Assembly (NCBI GenBank): GCA_019309545.1
Contig: JAFDGA010000022.1
Coordinates: 1 to 40,176 of the forward strand
DNA length: 40,176 bases
DNA from: Deltaproteobacteria bacterium
GTDB lineage: Bacteria > Desulfobacterota > Desulfobaccia > Desulfobaccales > Desulfobaccaceae
Direction of reading: 5' to 3'
A program made the translations under genes and the position numbers. The notes beneath the pieces are model-generated. The model saw only the letters and a program-made list of their open reading frames with translations. It was not told the origin of the DNA and did not search any database. The stretch's first letter is position 1. Every line of letters begins with the position of its first letter. This document shows positions 17,599 to 26,039 of this stretch, piece after piece.

Positions 17599-18335
17599 AA
17601 CTGACCAACCAGCAGTCGATTTATATCCCCGAGATGTTCCACTTTGTGGGCATCAGATCCCAGGGTTACTCTCGCCCCGTGTTGAGCACATAACTCCAAC
17701 AACTCTTTCCAGATTGCTTGATGGTACCTGGAGTTGATCTCAAATGCGACTCCTCGTTGAGCCGCTTTTTGTATAACTCGCGCGAAATCCTCTAGGGGGA
17801 ATAGTCCGAATTTTTTGAGGTATACGCCGCCTACGTGACCTATCACCGACACTTGAGGATTTTCTAAAATCGCTAAAGTCGCCTCTAACTCCAGATGGCG
17901 CGCCTTGTCCGGGGTAATTTCCTTGGAATAGTTTGCAACATTTGTACCTACTCCGGGATAACGGTGCACCACTCCCATGACAAAGTCCACCGAAGCAGCA
18001 TAATGTTCTGGAAAATTTAATCTACCCTGGAAGTCAATTACTCTGGCCTCAACACCTTTAAAGATCTTTATGTCGGGAAAGACCTCCCGACATCGATCAA
18101 CTTCCTTTAGAAAAGCCAGGAACCAGCCATTAAGCCTGGCCTCATCAAGGGTCACATGTTCTGGGAAGGCGATAGCGCTCAATCCCTGTTCCACTGCTGA
18201 CCGGACGTAGCTTTCCAAATTATCTTCGCCATCCGTGAAAACCGTATGTAGATGAAAATCGACCGCGGGAATGTCTCCGGCCAGTATTGCAGCCGGTGAA
18301 AAACTGGGAATATTTTTTATAAACTTTGACATCAA
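17580..18335 (-). CDS. PHP-domain metal-dependent phosphoesterase
   Basis: A 251-residue PHP (polymerase and histidinol phosphatase) protein. Motifs in order: VDFHLHTVFTDGE (His28, His30), AFPEHV, GVEARV, VIGHVGG, EINSRYH and LGSDAH. Together these form the usual multi-metal site, so it is probably a phosphatase or related hydrolase. A GAGGAG lies about 12 bases before the ATG. Its overlap with the ATP-grasp gene suggests that it hydrolyses a phosphorylated precursor or product of that enzyme. A YwqE/CpsB-type tyrosine phosphatase, also PHP-fold, is an alternative role. Confidence 0.85.
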   Translation of the reverse strand: MMSKFIKNIPSFSPAAILAGDIPAVDFHLHTVFTDGEDNLESYVRSAVEQGLSAIAFPEHVTLDEARLNGWFLAFLKEVDRCREVFPDIKIFKGVEARVIDFQGRLNFPEHYAASVDFVMGVVHRYPGVGTNVANYSKEITPDKARHLELEATLAILENPQVSVIGHVGGVYLKKFGLFPLEDFARVIQKAAQRGVAFEINSRYHQAIWKELLELCAQHGARVTLGSDAHKVEHLGDINRLLVGQLCIQKK

Positions 18336-18381
18336 TCTAGCAAACTCCTCTTTGGATGTGTTAAACTTTGGACATTTTAGT

Positions 18382-19002
18382 TCAGAAATCTTCCACTTCA
18401 GTCACATTCTGATTCATCCTCACTCCTTGACGCCTCAGTACCATGGGAATAGTACTAAAAATTATCTTAAGATCTAGCATCAAGGACCAATGCTCGACAT
18501 ACCAAACATCATAAATAAATCTTTGTGACCAGGGGATGTCATTGCGACCGTTTATCTGTGCCCAACCGGTAATTCCGGGTTTGACCGCCAAACGTTTTTT
18601 TTGAAAGTCGTTGTAACGTTCTGCCTGATAGGGCAAGGTAGCGCGGGGACCGACAAGACTCATCTCTCCTTTAATAATATTGAAAAGCTGGGGGAGCTCA
18701 TCTAAGCTTAAGTACCTGAGAACCTTTCCGACCCAGGTAATCCGGGGGTCGTTTTCAATAAAGCTGTAACATGGCCCGATAAACTCTGCGTTACAGACCA
18801 TTGTCCGGAATTTCCACACTCTGAAAATCTGACCATTCTGACCCACCCGTTCCTGGCGGAAAAAGACCGGTCCGGGAGAGTCAAGGCGAATTAGTATAGA
18901 AATCAATATGAATAATGGGCTGGAAACCATTAAGCCAATGAAAGCGAGGCTTAGATCGAGCCATCTTTTAAACTTCCACGTTATAGCGTGCTGGGACTTC
19001 AT
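18382..19002 (-). CDS. Phosphoglycosyl transferase (PglC/WcaJ-type initiating enzyme), copy 1
   Basis: A 206-residue bacterial sugar transferase. One re-entrant hydrophobic N-terminal helix (KRWLDLSLAFIGLMVSSPLFI) is followed by FFRQERVGQNGQIFRVWKFRTM, LRYLSLDELPQLFNIIKGEMSLVGPRATLP and VKPGITGWAQINGRNDIPW. The DE in SLDELPQ is the catalytic Asp-Glu dyad. It transfers a phosphosugar from UDP-sugar to undecaprenyl phosphate, starting the repeat unit. The ATG overlaps the DegT stop (ATGA). At about 200 residues it is the short PglC size without the WcaJ membrane domain. Confidence 0.93.
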   Translation of the reverse strand: MKSQHAITWKFKRWLDLSLAFIGLMVSSPLFILISILIRLDSPGPVFFRQERVGQNGQIFRVWKFRTMVCNAEFIGPCYSFIENDPRITWVGKVLRYLSLDELPQLFNIIKGEMSLVGPRATLPYQAERYNDFQKKRLAVKPGITGWAQINGRNDIPWSQRFIYDVWYVEHWSLMLDLKIIFSTIPMVLRRQGVRMNQNVTEVEDF

Positions 19003-20138
19003 CTCAAGATTACCCGCAATGACTCCGCCACTTTTGCAACCGTGTCGATCTCCATATGGGAATACAGGGGTAACGCCAGTCCTTGGGCGGCCGCGGTTTC
19101 AGTTATCGGAAGCTTCCCGAGATATGACCCCCCAATTTCCTGATAAACTTTTTGTTGATGTAAGGCCGGATAGAAATATTTCTTGGCCTGGATGCCTTGT
19201 TTTTTAAGGTAGTCATAAACTTCGTCTCGGGAATACCGTGCTTCCTGGGCATTAATAAATAGGGTAAAATAATTCCACGAGGACTGAAAGTTAGCGGGAA
19301 TTGTCTGGTAAGACACCCCTGCTAGTTCTCCTAAGGTTTTTTTGTAAGCCTGGATGAGTTCCTGCCTACGCCGCACCAACTCATCCAGGTGGGTGAAATT
19401 ATAGCGAGCGACAATGGCATTGATCTCGGGGATTCGGGCTGAAAGTCCCAGCCAGGCAATATCCTCCCCATCAGCGGTCTTGCCATAGTCTCGCATCCGG
19501 CGCAGCTTCTGCGCTAGTCTATCGTTACGAGTAGTTATCAACCCTCCTTCCATGGCACTGACTACCTTGGTCGGACTGAGGGAAAAGACCTCGGCGTCAC
19601 CAAACCCTCCGGCATAATGCCAGGTATTATGGTCTCCCTGATATCTCGAGCCTAACCCCTGGGCCGAGTCATACAGCAAGGCTAGGTGGTTATCTTGGGC
19701 TAACTGTGCAAAGGCCTCATAATTTGGCGGACAGCCAAAGACATTGACCGGCATCACTGCGGCGGTGCGAGGGGTGATAGCGTTGGCCACAGCCTCAGGA
19801 TCAAGGGTGCAAACTCCAGGAGTAATCTCTGCAAAAACCGGGATAAGACCATTCCATATCACCGCCAGCGCGGTGGCGGTCCAGCTGAAGGCCGGCAGGA
19901 TAACCTCGCCCTTCAGTTCCATGGCACGCATGACCAGCATTAAGCCAGCCGTACAAGATTGGACCATGATAGTGTGCGGCACTTCCAGCTTCTCTTCTAC
20001 CACCATTTCAAATTGCCGGGTGAACGTCCCCGTGGTAACCTGCCCGCTTTCCCATGCCTGACGGAACTCGTGAACCACTTCGTCGAAATTATGTAGAGTC
20101 GGAAAGACGATGGGGATTGTAGATTTAGCTTTAAGCAA
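18999..20138 (-). CDS. DegT/DnrJ/EryC1/StrS sugar aminotransferase
   Basis: A canonical 379-residue member. SGQVTTGTFTRQFE precedes SCTAGLMLVMRA; LLYDSAQGLGS carries the PLP-ring aspartate (Asp157), and FSLSPTKVVSAMEGG the Schiff-base lysine (Lys191). It is expected to place an amino group from glutamate on a 4-keto-6-deoxy nucleotide sugar, the product of the PglF-type dehydratase further upstream. It overlaps the phosphoglycosyl transferase gene by four bases. A C3/C4 amino choice cannot be decided by eye. Confidence 0.9.
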   Translation of the reverse strand: MLKAKSTIPIVFPTLHNFDEVVHEFRQAWESGQVTTGTFTRQFEMVVEEKLEVPHTIMVQSCTAGLMLVMRAMELKGEVILPAFSWTATALAVIWNGLIPVFAEITPGVCTLDPEAVANAITPRTAAVMPVNVFGCPPNYEAFAQLAQDNHLALLYDSAQGLGSRYQGDHNTWHYAGGFGDAEVFSLSPTKVVSAMEGGLITTRNDRLAQKLRRMRDYGKTADGEDIAWLGLSARIPEINAIVARYNFTHLDELVRRRQELIQAYKKTLGELAGVSYQTIPANFQSSWNYFTLFINAQEARYSRDEVYDYLKKQGIQAKKYFYPALHQQKVYQEIGGSYLGKLPITETAAAQGLALPLYSHMEIDTVAKVAESLRVILR

Positions 20139-20222
20139 TTTTATTTATCCCTCCCATTAAGTTGTCGCTTCGCATATACCGAGCCAAAGTAAACATTATT
20201 TAATAAAATAGCCTACAATTTT

Positions 20223-21164
20223 TTATTTTTTCCTGAACTCCATAACCCAGAAGGTTCGCTGCCAGACCCAATCAACCTGGAAACCTTCTATTCCCGCTGG
20301 CACCTGCTCCACGGGCGGCTTATATGCAAAGACCGGGCTTAGATTCAAGATCCATTTACCCAACCAAGTCTTTTCCTTACCTGGGGCTAGCCCTTCATCG
20401 CTGATGACTATTTTGGCTCCCGGCTTGGCCACCCGATGCATTTCTGAAATGGCGCGCTTTTGGTCCGCGATTACGTCCATGGCCCCCATGTGTAAGACCG
20501 CATCAAAGGTCGCAGTGCGGTATGGTAAATAGGAAGCATTACCCTGGACTAGTTCAACCTGAATTCCCCTACGCCGCATTTTTGAATGTGCCACCTTGAG
20601 GCTCTCAGAGGAGAGGTCCATGCCATCCAGTTGTGCATCTGGGCCGATCTGTTTGGCGATAATCGCCAGGTTCTGCCCGGTCCCCACACCAGTTTCCAGG
20701 ACCGTATCATTTTTTTTAAGTTCCAATCGATCAATAATTTGCTTCCGAGCCCGGGTTTCCCATAAAGCAAACTCCCAGATGCCGAGACCAAAAAATCTAA
20801 TGGCATCAGGAAATTTGAAGTTTAGCAAAGAGCCGAATCCGGCTTCGGACGGACATCGCCCTTTATGGCTGACGAGCTTGCCCAGGGCTTCTAAAAATCC
20901 TCGGACATTGGCCAAACTAAGGTTCGATCCATGGCTGGAATCTTCGCGTCGGTCATACATTGACTGGCTTTGGAGATCTAAATCCGCAAGCGATTCTGGA
21001 AAGGTAAGATCAGGCAAGCCGTCTTTGATCTCAAAATGCCGGTTACAGGAGAGGCACTCCAGCACACCATGCACTATTTCATAACAATCCTGCTCTGTAA
21101 CTTTTAACCTAAGCCGGTTATTGCAGGCCGGGCATCCGAGGTAATCTATTGAGTTAATATGCAT
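20223..21164 (-). CDS. SAM-dependent methyltransferase with Zn-ribbon N-terminus
   Basis: From the chosen ATG (21164, preceded by AAGGATTACT) the protein has about 313 residues. An N-terminal Trm112-like zinc ribbon (CPAC, then CLSC) comes first. A class I methyltransferase follows with motif I VLETGVGTGQNLAII, DGMDLSSESL, and LPYRTATFDAVLHMGAMDVI. An in-frame ATG at 21209 would overlap the preceding gene and lacks a good ribosome site. In this context O-methylation of the sugar or acyl group is likely; the exact target is unknown. Confidence 0.85.
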   Translation of the reverse strand: MHINSIDYLGCPACNNRLRLKVTEQDCYEIVHGVLECLSCNRHFEIKDGLPDLTFPESLADLDLQSQSMYDRREDSSHGSNLSLANVRGFLEALGKLVSHKGRCPSEAGFGSLLNFKFPDAIRFFGLGIWEFALWETRARKQIIDRLELKKNDTVLETGVGTGQNLAIIAKQIGPDAQLDGMDLSSESLKVAHSKMRRRGIQVELVQGNASYLPYRTATFDAVLHMGAMDVIADQKRAISEMHRVAKPGAKIVISDEGLAPGKEKTWLGKWILNLSPVFAYKPPVEQVPAGIEGFQVDWVWQRTFWVMEFRKK

Positions 21165-21186
21165 AGTAATCCTTATAACACGGTTA

Positions 21187-21819
21187 TTAAAGCTTCTTGG
21201 CGGGTACACCTATAACTGTAATTCCGGGCTTAACATTGGCGAACACTGCGCTACCGGCACTAACTTTGGCAAACTCTCCCACCTTAATATGAGGAATAAT
21301 ACAGCCATGACTGCCCACTTCCACTCCCCTACCTAATTTCACAAAGCCACTGATGCTAATGTGCGTATGAAAAGTACAACCATCACCGACAATGACATCG
21401 TGTCCAATGGAGGTAAAAACGTTGATAGTAACGAAATCTCCGATTTTATTATTATTGCCAATGAGGGCATAAGGACATATGACACATCCCTGACCTATCT
21501 TAATATTAATTCCTTTGACAACGGTAGGGTGGATTATAGAGATAAAATTGGCCCCTTTGTTTAACATCTGTTGAGCGATTTCTAATTTTAGAGACGTTGG
21601 CGATGCCACTCCCATTACCAAACGATCGTCTTTCCGAGGCCGATAGTCTTTGATATTGCCCATGATCGGTAAATTACAGCTATATCCCTTGAGAGCCTCG
21701 GGATTATCGTCTAGAAAACCTGCCAACTCCCAGTCCCTTTCTTGGGTTGGTATAGCTTGCACCCATGACAATAGATCCCGGCCAAATCCTCCCGCTCCGA
21801 CAATAATTAATTTATTCAC
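21187..21819 (-). CDS. NeuD/PglD-type sugar O/N-acyltransferase
   Basis: A 210-residue protein with an N-terminal Rossmann-like part (KLIIVGAGGFGRDLLSW) and a left-handed beta-helix of hexapeptide repeats from about residue 95 onward (HPTVVKG, IGQGCVICPYALIG, IGDFVTINVFTSIGHDVIVGDG). His140 in SIGHD fits the catalytic base of PglD. Relatives acetylate the C4 amine of UDP-bacillosamine precursors with acetyl-CoA. Next to ACP and KAS III genes, it may instead take a longer acyl group; that is inference. Confidence 0.88.
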   Translation of the reverse strand: MNKLIIVGAGGFGRDLLSWVQAIPTQERDWELAGFLDDNPEALKGYSCNLPIMGNIKDYRPRKDDRLVMGVASPTSLKLEIAQQMLNKGANFISIIHPTVVKGINIKIGQGCVICPYALIGNNNKIGDFVTINVFTSIGHDVIVGDGCTFHTHISISGFVKLGRGVEVGSHGCIIPHIKVGEFAKVSAGSAVFANVKPGITVIGVPAKKL

Positions 21820-21852
21820 AGAACCTTATCCCGTATCACGTTTACAAACCGT

Positions 21853-22620
21853 TCAGCTGCAATAATATCCGCCATCAACGATCATGGTGGAACCGGTTAT
21901 CCAGCGGGAGGCATCTGAAAGCAGAAAAGAAGCGGCAGCAGCAATATCCTCAGGTTTACCGAATCCTAATAGGTGCTTTTTATCAAAGGCTAATTTATAT
22001 TCCTTGGTTAAAGTCTTACAAAGTTTTTCCAGCATTGTTGTTTCCACGGCGCCGACGATAATGGAATTGACTCTAATGGCGCGTGGCGCCAACTCACAGG
22101 CCAGGGCTCGCACCGCCCCATCGATCGCAGCTTTACTGGCACAATAGATACTGGTCCCAGCTATCCCCCGTAAGCTAAATACGGAGGACATAAAAATCAG
22201 GCTGGCATTATCAGTTAATAAAACTCCCTTCTGGCAAAAGCCTCTGGCCAGCATCAAAACCGCCTTAATGCTGGGATCAAATACCGCATCAATATATTTT
22301 TCACCAATAATTCCAACCGGTATGACGTTGGTGATTCCCGCGGCATGAAACAGACCAGAGAACCGCCCCACCTCTTGCGCAATCTTTTTTATCATGACTG
22401 GAATTTCATCCAGCGCGGTCAGATCGAAAATATACTGGGCGTGCCCTTCCCCTGATAAGCTGTCGAAGGTTTTTTGCAAGCGCTCAGCATTTCTGGCCAG
22501 CAGCACCACTTTGGCCCCCAAGTTGCTCAGATATCGGGCCGTGGCCTTGCCAATCCCTGAGGAGGCGCCGGTTACTAAAATTCTCTTGCCGGTCAGGTCC
22601 ATAGGATTAAAAGTCACCAA
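21853..22620 (-). CDS. Short-chain dehydrogenase/reductase (FabG-like)
   Basis: A 255-residue SDR with the cofactor motif TGASSGIG (residues 17-24), the NAD(P) ring motif HAAG, catalytic Ser145/146 (MSSVFSL), Tyr159 and Lys163 (YCASKAA), and the C-terminal ITGSTMIVDGG. It may reduce a beta-ketoacyl-ACP from the neighbouring KAS III enzymes to a beta-hydroxyacyl-ACP, as FabG does. Sugar oxidoreduction is the alternative. The frame opens at a TTG (22620) with GTG three bases on and ATG at 22602; the best start is unclear. Confidence 0.88.
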   Translation of the reverse strand: MVTFNPMDLTGKRILVTGASSGIGKATARYLSNLGAKVVLLARNAERLQKTFDSLSGEGHAQYIFDLTALDEIPVMIKKIAQEVGRFSGLFHAAGITNVIPVGIIGEKYIDAVFDPSIKAVLMLARGFCQKGVLLTDNASLIFMSSVFSLRGIAGTSIYCASKAAIDGAVRALACELAPRAIRVNSIIVGAVETTMLEKLCKTLTKEYKLAFDKKHLLGFGKPEDIAAAASFLLSDASRWITGSTMIVDGGYYCS

Positions 22621-22623
22621 CCT

Positions 22624-22683
22624 CTAACCCCCCAGGTAACCTTTGTAACCGCCCTTGCGAATATCTGGTTCGTAGTCTTCCAT
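22624..22683 (-). CDS. 19-codon ORF between ACP and SDR genes
   Basis: An ATG 29 bases after the ACP stop opens MEDYEPDIRKGGYKGYLGG before TAG, just ahead of the SDR start. It has no good ribosome site. It could be a leftover of an earlier gene or a coupling peptide that brings ribosomes to the SDR start. It may also be chance. Confidence 0.2.
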   Translation of the reverse strand: MEDYEPDIRKGGYKGYLGG

Positions 22684-22712
22684 TTGGTCAAAGACTTCTA
22701 ACCTTAGAAGAG

Positions 22713-22943
22713 CTAAGCTTCCCTGACCTCTTGCAGCAGACCCCACAACTCATTAAGGGTCTGACAAGCTCTCAGCTTTTCTCCATCTATAGCGATGCCA
22801 AAATGCTCATCGAGCAGGACAATGGTGCTGACAATAGCCAACGAGTTCCAATTCCCATTGCCAAGCACAAAACCAGGGTGCAGCTCGGTTGGTTCCACTT
22901 CCAAAATATCGGCCAGATCATTCATAAAAGCCTCATTTGCCAT
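22713..22943 (-). CDS. Acyl carrier protein
   Basis: A 76-residue acidic four-helix carrier protein of normal length. Helix II begins NSLAIVSTIVLLDEHFGI, with Ser34 as the phosphopantetheine site; the usual DSL is NSL here, preceded by GNGNW, so it is not the housekeeping AcpP. A GAGGAG lies 8 bases before ATG, and the gene follows KAS III copy 2 by 12 bases. It probably carries the acyl chain made by the adjacent condensing enzymes and hands it to an acyltransferase. Confidence 0.88.
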   Translation of the reverse strand: MANEAFMNDLADILEVEPTELHPGFVLGNGNWNSLAIVSTIVLLDEHFGIAIDGEKLRACQTLNELWGLLQEVREA

Positions 22944-22955
22944 AAATAAGCTCCT

Positions 22956-23981
22956 CTAAATAATAATGATCATGGTTGCCGCCCATGAAAAACCAACCCC
23001 GAAGCCAACTAGTAAGCATCTATCTCTTTTATTGATTTTTCCTTCTTGCAGCGCCATTTCCAAGGCGATCGGAATAGTTGATGAACTGGTGTTAGCAAAC
23101 CTCTTTAAATTAACGATGAATTTTTCTTTAGGAATTTTGATCTTCCGCCTCAGAGCTTCCAGCAAAAATTTGTTTGCCTGGTGGAAAATGAAAAAGTCGA
23201 CGTCTGTTAAATCCATTTGAGATTTTTTCAAAAGTTGATTAACCACCTTTGGGACTTTATCCAGGGCAAAATTGAAAATCTCGGCTCCGTCCATAAACAG
23301 TTCTTGGTCTGAGCGGATATTACCGGAGGGGTCAATCTTTTCCCGCGCCGTCTCCGGGGTGGGACGAATGCGCCACCCCCCCGCTGGAATGATCAAATCT
23401 TTGGCGCCTTGGCCATCCGTGCCGAATGAAAATGGTCCGATCGCCTCCACTTCGGTCTCCAGGGCCGAGATTAAAGTAGCGGTAGCGCCATCGCCAAAAA
23501 TAGGACGGGTGCTGCGATCTTTAGGATTAATAGTCTTGGATAGAGTTTCGCCGGTGATCAGCAGCACATTGGTGGCCTGTCCAGTTTCAATCAGTCCTTT
23601 CGCTAAGCCCAGGCCGTGGACAAAGCCCGCGCAACCCGAATTTACATCCACTGCCCCACAGCGCATTGGCAGTCCTAAACGTTTCTGCATAATACATGCC
23701 GAGGCAGGAAGAAAGTAATCCGGGGTCTGGGTACAGAATAGCAAAAAATCAATGTCTGATGAGGTCCAGTTACTGTTGTTCAACAGTTCTTGGGCCGCCC
23801 TAACTCCGAGATCAGAGGCGCATTCGGCTGGTCCGGCAATGCGGCGCGATTCTATCCCAATATTCTCAAAAATTTTGGTAATGGTTGGATCACCAAACTC
23901 CTCAACCAACTGGTCGTTGGTAAGTTGGGTGGGGGGCAGATATACTTTAATCCCCCTTATTGCAGCTTTTCTTAGCTTCAC
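22956..23981 (-). CDS. 3-oxoacyl-ACP synthase III-like enzyme, copy 2
   Basis: A 341-residue KAS III (FabH-type) enzyme with the full Cys-His-Asn triad: Cys117 (NSGCAGFVHG), His267 (FIFHQANKF) and Asn297 (RFANTSS). Family members condense an acyl-CoA with malonyl-ACP to give beta-ketoacyl-ACP; some relatives instead transfer acyl groups to other acceptors. It is a paralogue of the gene just upstream, with the same triad spacing. It sits 12 bases before the dedicated ACP, so the two probably work together. Confidence 0.9.
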   Translation of the reverse strand: MKLRKAAIRGIKVYLPPTQLTNDQLVEEFGDPTITKIFENIGIESRRIAGPAECASDLGVRAAQELLNNSNWTSSDIDFLLFCTQTPDYFLPASACIMQKRLGLPMRCGAVDVNSGCAGFVHGLGLAKGLIETGQATNVLLITGETLSKTINPKDRSTRPIFGDGATATLISALETEVEAIGPFSFGTDGQGAKDLIIPAGGWRIRPTPETAREKIDPSGNIRSDQELFMDGAEIFNFALDKVPKVVNQLLKKSQMDLTDVDFFIFHQANKFLLEALRRKIKIPKEKFIVNLKRFANTSSSTIPIALEMALQEGKINKRDRCLLVGFGVGFSWAATMIIII

Positions 23982-24076
23982 CGTTAATCTTTATCTTCCA
24001 AGTATTAAATTTGGGTCCACTAAAGCTGAGGAATGCACCTGACTTTTCCTAAAATAATGCATTCCAATTCCCACCT

Positions 24077-25102
24077 TTAAATAAATTTTACCATAGCCCC
24101 CGCCCATGAATAACCGACTCCGAAGCCGAGCAGTAAGATTTTGTCGCCCTTGTTTATCTTTCCCTGGGCCTGCGCCAGTTCCAGAGCCATGGGGATGCTC
24201 GCTGACACTGTATTCCCATAGGTTTCCATATTAATGCAAAACTTCTCTGTCGGAATTTTGGTCTTTTTGCGAAGCCATTCGAGCATATGTTGGTTGGCCT
24301 GATGAAAAACGAAATAGTCAACTTCGTCAATCTTCATGCCACATTTTTCGAGGAGCTGTCTCAGGACCAGGGGAACAGTTTTAAAAGAAAAGTTGAAAAT
24401 TTCCGGACCGTCCATAAACAGATTTTGAGCCGAGCGGAAAATACCCTTGCCGTCGTCCTTCTCAATTGCAGTTGCCGGGCTTATGGGCAGTCGCAACCCT
24501 CCGGCTGGAACCATTAACATGTCGGCCCCTTTGCCGTCGGTCCCAAATACGAAAGGACCGATCAACTCTTCTTCGGTATCAACGGCCACGATCAACGTTG
24601 CAGCGGCGCCATCGCTAAAAATGGTCCTGGCGCTGTGGTCTTGGGGATTAATGAATTTGGTATAGGTATCCGCAGTGATAAATAGAACATTCTCCACTAG
24701 GCAAGTCTCAATGAGCCCTTTGGCTACCGCTATCCCATAAACAAAACCCGAGCAACCCAGATTTAGATCAAAAGCCCCGCAGCTGGTTTTAAGACCTAAA
24801 CGGTCTTGCATGATACAGGCCGTAGTCGGTAGAAAATAATCTGGGGTTTGCGTACAGAATATCAAGAAGTCTATATCCTCAGGGCGACATACCCCGCTCT
24901 CAAACAGCTTTTGCCCGGCCGCCACACCTAAATCTGAAGCGCATTCATTGGCAGCCGCCACACCGCGTACCGCGATCCCGGTCTTTTGAAAAATCTTTAA
25001 GACATTCCGGTCTTGATACTCCTGGGCCAGCTGCTCATTAGTAAGCTTTCCCGCGGGTAGATGGCTTCTAATCGCCCTGATGGCTGCCCGGCGCTCTCTC
25101 AC
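24077..25102 (-). CDS. 3-oxoacyl-ACP synthase III-like enzyme, copy 1
   Basis: A 341-residue KAS III paralogue with Cys117 (NLGCSGFVYG), His267 (FVFHQANQH) and Asn297 (TYGNTVS). It is the same length as copy 2 and aligns without gaps around the active site; both share CTQTPDYFLP and LFMDGxEIFNF. Two intact triads argue against simple decay after duplication. The two may use different primers, act as a heterodimer, or one may transfer acyl groups. Confidence 0.9.
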   Translation of the reverse strand: MRERRAAIRAIRSHLPAGKLTNEQLAQEYQDRNVLKIFQKTGIAVRGVAAANECASDLGVAAGQKLFESGVCRPEDIDFLIFCTQTPDYFLPTTACIMQDRLGLKTSCGAFDLNLGCSGFVYGIAVAKGLIETCLVENVLFITADTYTKFINPQDHSARTIFSDGAAATLIVAVDTEEELIGPFVFGTDGKGADMLMVPAGGLRLPISPATAIEKDDGKGIFRSAQNLFMDGPEIFNFSFKTVPLVLRQLLEKCGMKIDEVDYFVFHQANQHMLEWLRKKTKIPTEKFCINMETYGNTVSASIPMALELAQAQGKINKGDKILLLGFGVGYSWAGAMVKFI

Positions 25103-25162
25103 TGTTATCTCTCTTAAATCCTAAGTTTCCTCAATTATTCGATTGAAACCGAAATACAAAAC

Positions 25163-25810
25163 CTAAATCGAGTTTTGCTGAGTAGTAGTTCCCAGAAATT
25201 CCTCACTGCCCACGCAGCCTGGCTGATTGATACCCTGACGCCGGAGGATTTTTCCGATTGTCATGGCGATGATCTTTAGATCCAACCACAGAGATTGGTG
25301 ATCTACATACCATAAATCCAAGGCAAATTTATCTTCCCAAGAGATGGCATTGCGACCGCTGACCTGGGCCCAACCCGTGATGCCAGGCTTTACTTCATGA
25401 CGGCGCCGCTGTTCCGGGGTATAACGTTCGAGATACTGCATTAACAAAGGCCGGGGTCCTACCAGACTCATTTCTCCCTTGAGAACATTGAATAGCTCGG
25501 GTAGCTCGTCCAGCGAGGTAGATCTAAGGAATTTACCCAAACTGGTTAGCCGCTCCGCTTCCGTTAATAGGCAGCCATTTTCGTCATAGTTATTGCTCAT
25601 GGTACGGAATTTAATGATTTGGAAAGCTCTGCCATATAATCCGGTCCGGGGTTGGCGAAATAATACTGGACAACCCATGGAAAACCGGATTAGAACCGCA
25701 ATAATTGCCATCACCGGGGCACAGATGGTTAGCCCCAGGCTTGCTCCCACCAAATCAAGAATCCGTTTCCACTCGGTATATTTCTGATATTGCATAGGCA
25801 CAAATAGCAT
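25163..25810 (-). CDS. Phosphoglycosyl transferase (PglC/WcaJ-type), copy 2
   Basis: A second 215-residue bacterial sugar transferase with KRILDLVGASLGLTICAPVMAI (membrane helix), LFRQPRTGLYGRAFQIIKFRTM, LRSTSLDELPELFNVLKGEMSLVGPRPLL (catalytic DE) and VKPGITGWAQVSGRNAISWED. It starts a lipid-linked glycan on undecaprenyl phosphate. The start is uncertain: ATG 25810 lacks a ribosome site, and 25795 (MQYQKY) is an option. The upstream 25811-26039 is AT-rich without a gene. Why two initiating enzymes are present is unclear. Confidence 0.92.
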   Translation of the reverse strand: MLFVPMQYQKYTEWKRILDLVGASLGLTICAPVMAIIAVLIRFSMGCPVLFRQPRTGLYGRAFQIIKFRTMSNNYDENGCLLTEAERLTSLGKFLRSTSLDELPELFNVLKGEMSLVGPRPLLMQYLERYTPEQRRRHEVKPGITGWAQVSGRNAISWEDKFALDLWYVDHQSLWLDLKIIAMTIGKILRRQGINQPGCVGSEEFLGTTTQQNSI

Positions 25811-26039
25811 CCATGTTAGATTTTTGGAATTAGGCTACATTAATGATCTAATCTTTTTTGACCGACCTAATATCGTCACCACTATTATGGTTTTTTGTCT
25901 AAGGAGGTAATTATAAATCTTTTTTTTCAAACCTCTAGAAATCGACCGTATCGAAAAATTTGAGCAAATAAGAGGTTGCGGAGCGTGACCCGTGCAGTTT
26001 TCGGCCGGCCTAAAGACAGTTTGGGACAGAGGGCCATGG

